From: Lutimonas saemankumensis
GTDB taxonomy: Bacteria > Bacteroidota > Bacteroidia > Flavobacteriales > Flavobacteriaceae
Assembly (NCBI RefSeq): GCF_020171465.1
Contig: NZ_JAIUZR010000006.1
Coordinates: forward strand, 248,001 to 312,000
DNA: 64,000 nucleotides
Direction: 5' to 3'
The notes under the pieces were generated by a model. It did no database searches and was not told the origin of the DNA. It worked only from the letters and a program-made list of their open reading frames with translations. Shown in pieces: positions 61,330 through 64,000 of the stretch (position 1 is its first letter; every line of letters starts with the position of its first letter). The translations under genes were made by a program, and so were the position numbers.

Positions 61330-64000
61330 TTATTCATAAATGAAAAACATTGTGTTTTCCATACCTTTCTGTTTTTTCAGATCCTTTATCATTTTTTGAT
61401 TCGCGTCAAACACTGAATTCAGCATGATAATATCCGGTTTGGATTGGGTTGCCGTTTCAATTAATTTGTTCGGATCGCTCTCCATTACTTTGTAACCTCT
61501 TGCGCTCAGTACATCCGATAGTGTTTTGACTGCTGTGGCATCTTCATCCACAACAAGGACTTTTTTCTTGGAAACACCCTGTTCAAGGAGTTCGTCAACT
61601 TCATGGAAAAGCTGTTCCGTATTGATAGGCTTGGTCAGGTACCTGTCTACGCCAATTTTAAGGCCTCGCTCTTTATCCTGCACAATTGATAAAATGATGA
61701 TTGGAATATCCATGGTAGCAGGATCATTTTTGAGTACCGCAGCAACATCAAAACCGTTTATTTCAGGCATCATCACATCCAGAATGATCAGATCAGGTTT
61801 TGACAGCCGGACCATGTCAAGAGCAGCCTTTCCATTCGCCGCTTCTTTTACCTGATAGCCTGCCTCTCCTAATTCCTGTCTCAATAAGGACCTGATAGGA
61901 GTATCATCATCTACCACCAGAATTGTCGGGACATTTTTTACATCAGTTAAAGAAGAATGCTTAATCTGCTTTTTGAGACTATTCAAGATACGGTCAAGCT
62001 GAATAGGTTGTTCGGCTCCTGATTCTCCCATGGTCGGAATCGTAAAGAAGAATGAGCTACCCACTCCGTGCTCACTTTTCATCCAGATTATACCACCATG
62101 ATGTTCAATGATCTCTCTGCATATGGGTAAACCAAGTCCGGTTCCTTTAGGTTTATCCGTCAATGTATCCCCGGCCTGACGAAAACGTTCAAAGATTTTA
62201 TGCTTGTCTTCTTCTGCTATACCAATACCCGTGTCCTGTACCTCCACCATGATCTGCCCATTATCTAAATAGGCTTCAATACTCACTTTTCCTTTGTCCG
62301 TAAATTTAACTGCATTGGATAACAGGTTGATCACTACCTGAATCAGCTTGTCTTCATCGGCACTGACAATTGGAAGGTCGGGACTTATATTGGTTTTCAG
62401 TTTTAAATTCTTTTCTTCGAATAGAGCTGAGGTGCTGGCGATAGCTCTGCTAATCACATCCTGCAAAAAGACGGGCCTTAAATGCCATTCCATGCGGCCG
62501 GATTCTATTTTTGCCAGATCAAGGACATCATTAATCAAATTCGTTAATCGCTCTCCCTCTGAAACTACAACATTAAGGTTTTCACTTACCTGTTTCATGG
62601 TTCTCTTAATCTTCTGATCTTCCACATTGACTGAAGGAAAAATCTTGTCCTCCAGTCTTTTTCGAATAATTTTTGCAAAACCCAGAACCGAAGTAAGAGG
62701 GGTTCTCAATTCGTGACTTACCGTAGACAAGAATGCCGATTTGGCCTCATTGGCATCTTCCGCCTTAGCTTTTGCCTCTTTAGCTTCTTCATAGAGCTCA
62801 GCGTTATGTAGTGCAACGCCGACATTAATTGCAATAGTACTAAGCAGGCTTTTGTCTTCTTCGGTGAATCTGCTTGCCTGTTTCGTACTTTGTACACTCA
62901 GGACCCCTATGATTGTATCCTCCACAGGGATAGGTACCCCTAAATATGAAATTGCTCTTTTACCCGTTTGCTCCACACCAATTTTATCGTAGGTAGCCAT
63001 AATGTCTTTATCCTGATTGATCAGTAATGACTCTCCTGTTTTGATAATACTGGAAGTAAGCCCTTCCCCATATTTCATCGGTGGCATAGAATCTCCGTCC
63101 TGATATGGAAAATTGATGACCTTTTTATCATTATCGAGAATGGCCAGATAAGTTATATCAGATTTAAACAGGTTTTTCATTTGTTCACCTACCATTTTGA
63201 TGAGCTCCCCTAATTCCAGTTTTTGAGTCAGTGCCTGACTCACATCATTTACAGTAGCCAGTTCTTCGAGCCTTTGATTTACTTCAGCAGTTCTTTCTTC
63301 AACTTTATCTTCCAGGGCTTTTCGCTGATTGATAAGAATACGCGTTCGAGATCTCACGATCACATAAACGAGCAGAAGGAACCCTAATCCGTAAAGAAAA
63401 TAGGCCCACCAGGTTCTGTACCAGGGAGGGATTATAGTGAAATCAAATATGGCCTCATCAGTCTCATCTCCGAACTGGTTTTTTGATTTAACCTTAAAAG
63501 CGTATTTCCCGGGAGGGAGGTTTATATATTCTCTTGAGGTTTGCTTGCTCCATTCCGACCATTCCGAATCAAGGCCCTCGAGAAAAGTCTTGTATTGAAT
63601 TTCGTTTTGGGAAATGAAGAGAGGAGCTGCAAATCCTATATTCACATTGTTGTTTTCAAAGGGGATCTGTATTTTTTTCTCCAGTTCCATTCCTCCTGCA
63701 TACAAGAGAGAATCCCCCGTCATTTTTACGCTTCTTATTAAGGTATTAAAATCGGGAATACTTGATTTCTCAAGCTTACCCTGATACCTGAAAACTCCAT
63801 CCGGGCTGTTTAACCAGACAACACGGGTTCCGTCAGGCCTTGGTTTTTCAGGTACAATTCCCCAGAGGTTTATATTCCTGAACTCCTGAAAGGCCGAAGA
63901 ATTCATCTTGTATTTACCATCATCGCCTTTTTCACTGATCACAATCTGACCGTTTACCCTGAACCAAATCTTTCCATCATCATCCTTCAATGGTTTTAGA
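61330..64000 (-). CDS. Hybrid sensor histidine kinase (Y_Y_Y, GAF, kinase, two receivers), 5' end outside window
   Basis: The reading frame is open at the right edge (LKPLKDDDGKIWF at the first bases); 886 or so codons are visible. Part of a sensor propeller, a Y_Y_Y domain (visible residues about 125-195), a membrane helix (about 195-212), a coiled coil, a GAF domain (about 250-400), HisKA with SHELRTPL, HATPase (NAVKFTDKG, DTGIGI, GTGLGL), a complete receiver (ILVVDDD, LDVMMP, LTKP) and a final receiver-like segment of about 80 residues. The last one has LNSVF where the phospho-Asp should be and stops early, so it is probably inactive. Confidence 0.92.
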   Translation of the reverse strand, partial: LKPLKDDDGKIWFRVNGQIVISEKGDDGKYKMNSSAFQEFRNINLWGIVPEKPRPDGTRVVWLNSPDGVFRYQGKLEKSSIPDFNTLIRSVKMTGDSLLYAGGMELEKKIQIPFENNNVNIGFAAPLFISQNEIQYKTFLEGLDSEWSEWSKQTSREYINLPPGKYAFKVKSKNQFGDETDEAIFDFTIIPPWYRTWWAYFLYGLGFLLLVYVIVRSRTRILINQRKALEDKVEERTAEVNQRLEELATVNDVSQALTQKLELGELIKMVGEQMKNLFKSDITYLAILDNDKKVINFPYQDGDSMPPMKYGEGLTSSIIKTGESLLINQDKDIMATYDKIGVEQTGKRAISYLGVPIPVEDTIIGVLSVQSTKQASRFTEEDKSLLSTIAINVGVALHNAELYEEAKEAKAKAEDANEAKSAFLSTVSHELRTPLTSVLGFAKIIRKRLEDKIFPSVNVEDQKIKRTMKQVSENLNVVVSEGERLTNLINDVLDLAKIESGRMEWHLRPVFLQDVISRAIASTSALFEEKNLKLKTNISPDLPIVSADEDKLIQVVINLLSNAVKFTDKGKVSIEAYLDNGQIMVEVQDTGIGIAEEDKHKIFERFRQAGDTLTDKPKGTGLGLPICREIIEHHGGIIWMKSEHGVGSSFFFTIPTMGESGAEQPIQLDRILNSLKKQIKHSSLTDVKNVPTILVVDDDTPIRSLLRQELGEAGYQVKEAANGKAALDMVRLSKPDLIILDVMMPEINGFDVAAVLKNDPATMDIPIIILSIVQDKERGLKIGVDRYLTKPINTEQLFHEVDELLEQGVSKKKVLVVDEDATAVKTLSDVLSARGYKVMESDPNKLIETATQSKPDIIMLNSVFDANQKMIKDLKKQKGMENTMFFIYE

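Overview
The window looks like a chromosome segment of a marine or otherwise aerobic Flavobacteriaceae-type Bacteroidota. The evidence is the low GC content with TAnnTTTG promoter cores, a BshC bacillithiol enzyme, type B L31, many Cys-anchored lipoproteins, and a SusC/SusD pair inside a large carbohydrate locus. No tRNA, rRNA, CRISPR array, insertion sequence or phage gene was seen.

Region 1 (1-18 kb) is housekeeping: the rimO 3' end, bshC, a Nudix hydrolase, a small unknown gene, rpmE2, a glutaminyl cyclase lipoprotein, a beta-helix-like lipoprotein, an exported amidohydrolase, an SDR-SprT-manC-DUF389 cluster, mlaE-mlaF, a PafA-type alkaline phosphatase, a DEAD-box helicase, a small lipoprotein and a DUF302 protein. 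A duplicated terminator-bearing segment lies at 15.2-15.5 kb.

Region 2 (18.4-57.8 kb) is one large beta-glucan (laminarin-type or mixed-linkage) utilisation locus. Outside the inner membrane are two GH16 endo-glucanase lipoproteins, SusC/SusD, a 1053-residue modular surface glycan-binding lipoprotein, two GH30 enzymes, a GH17 lipoprotein, a GH2/GH5-like lipoprotein and a CotH-family lipoprotein. At the inner membrane are two sugar-porter MFS proteins, a GRP-family transporter, a GPH symporter with a periplasmic insert, and a GPH symporter fused to a GH17 catalytic domain. In the cytoplasm are a GH149-type beta-1,3-glucan phosphorylase, a GH94 cellobiose-phosphorylase-like enzyme, two free GH17 enzymes and a ribokinase. 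Control is probably by a kinase-less beta-propeller/Y_Y_Y/LuxR transmembrane regulator next to susC, and by an AraC regulator at the far end. The inferred flow is: GH16 cuts polymer at the surface, GH30 and GH17 trim it, SusCD imports oligosaccharides, inner-membrane symporters bring them in intact, and cytoplasmic GH17 plus two phosphorylases yield glucose 1-phosphate and glucose.

The locus shows remodelling. A decayed GH3 beta-glucosidase (start and end only, with stops and a frameshift) lies divergent from the AraC gene at 58 kb, and a GH16 C-terminal scar lies after the last GH17 gene. A 17-base box is shared by the promoter of the MFS-GH94 pair and the AraC/GH3-remnant intergenic region. 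This fits replacement of hydrolysis by phosphorolysis.

Region 3 (58.4-64 kb, minus strand) holds a DUF2807 protein and a signalling operon: a hybrid histidine kinase running off the right edge, a single-domain response regulator, and a GAF-class III nucleotide cyclase.
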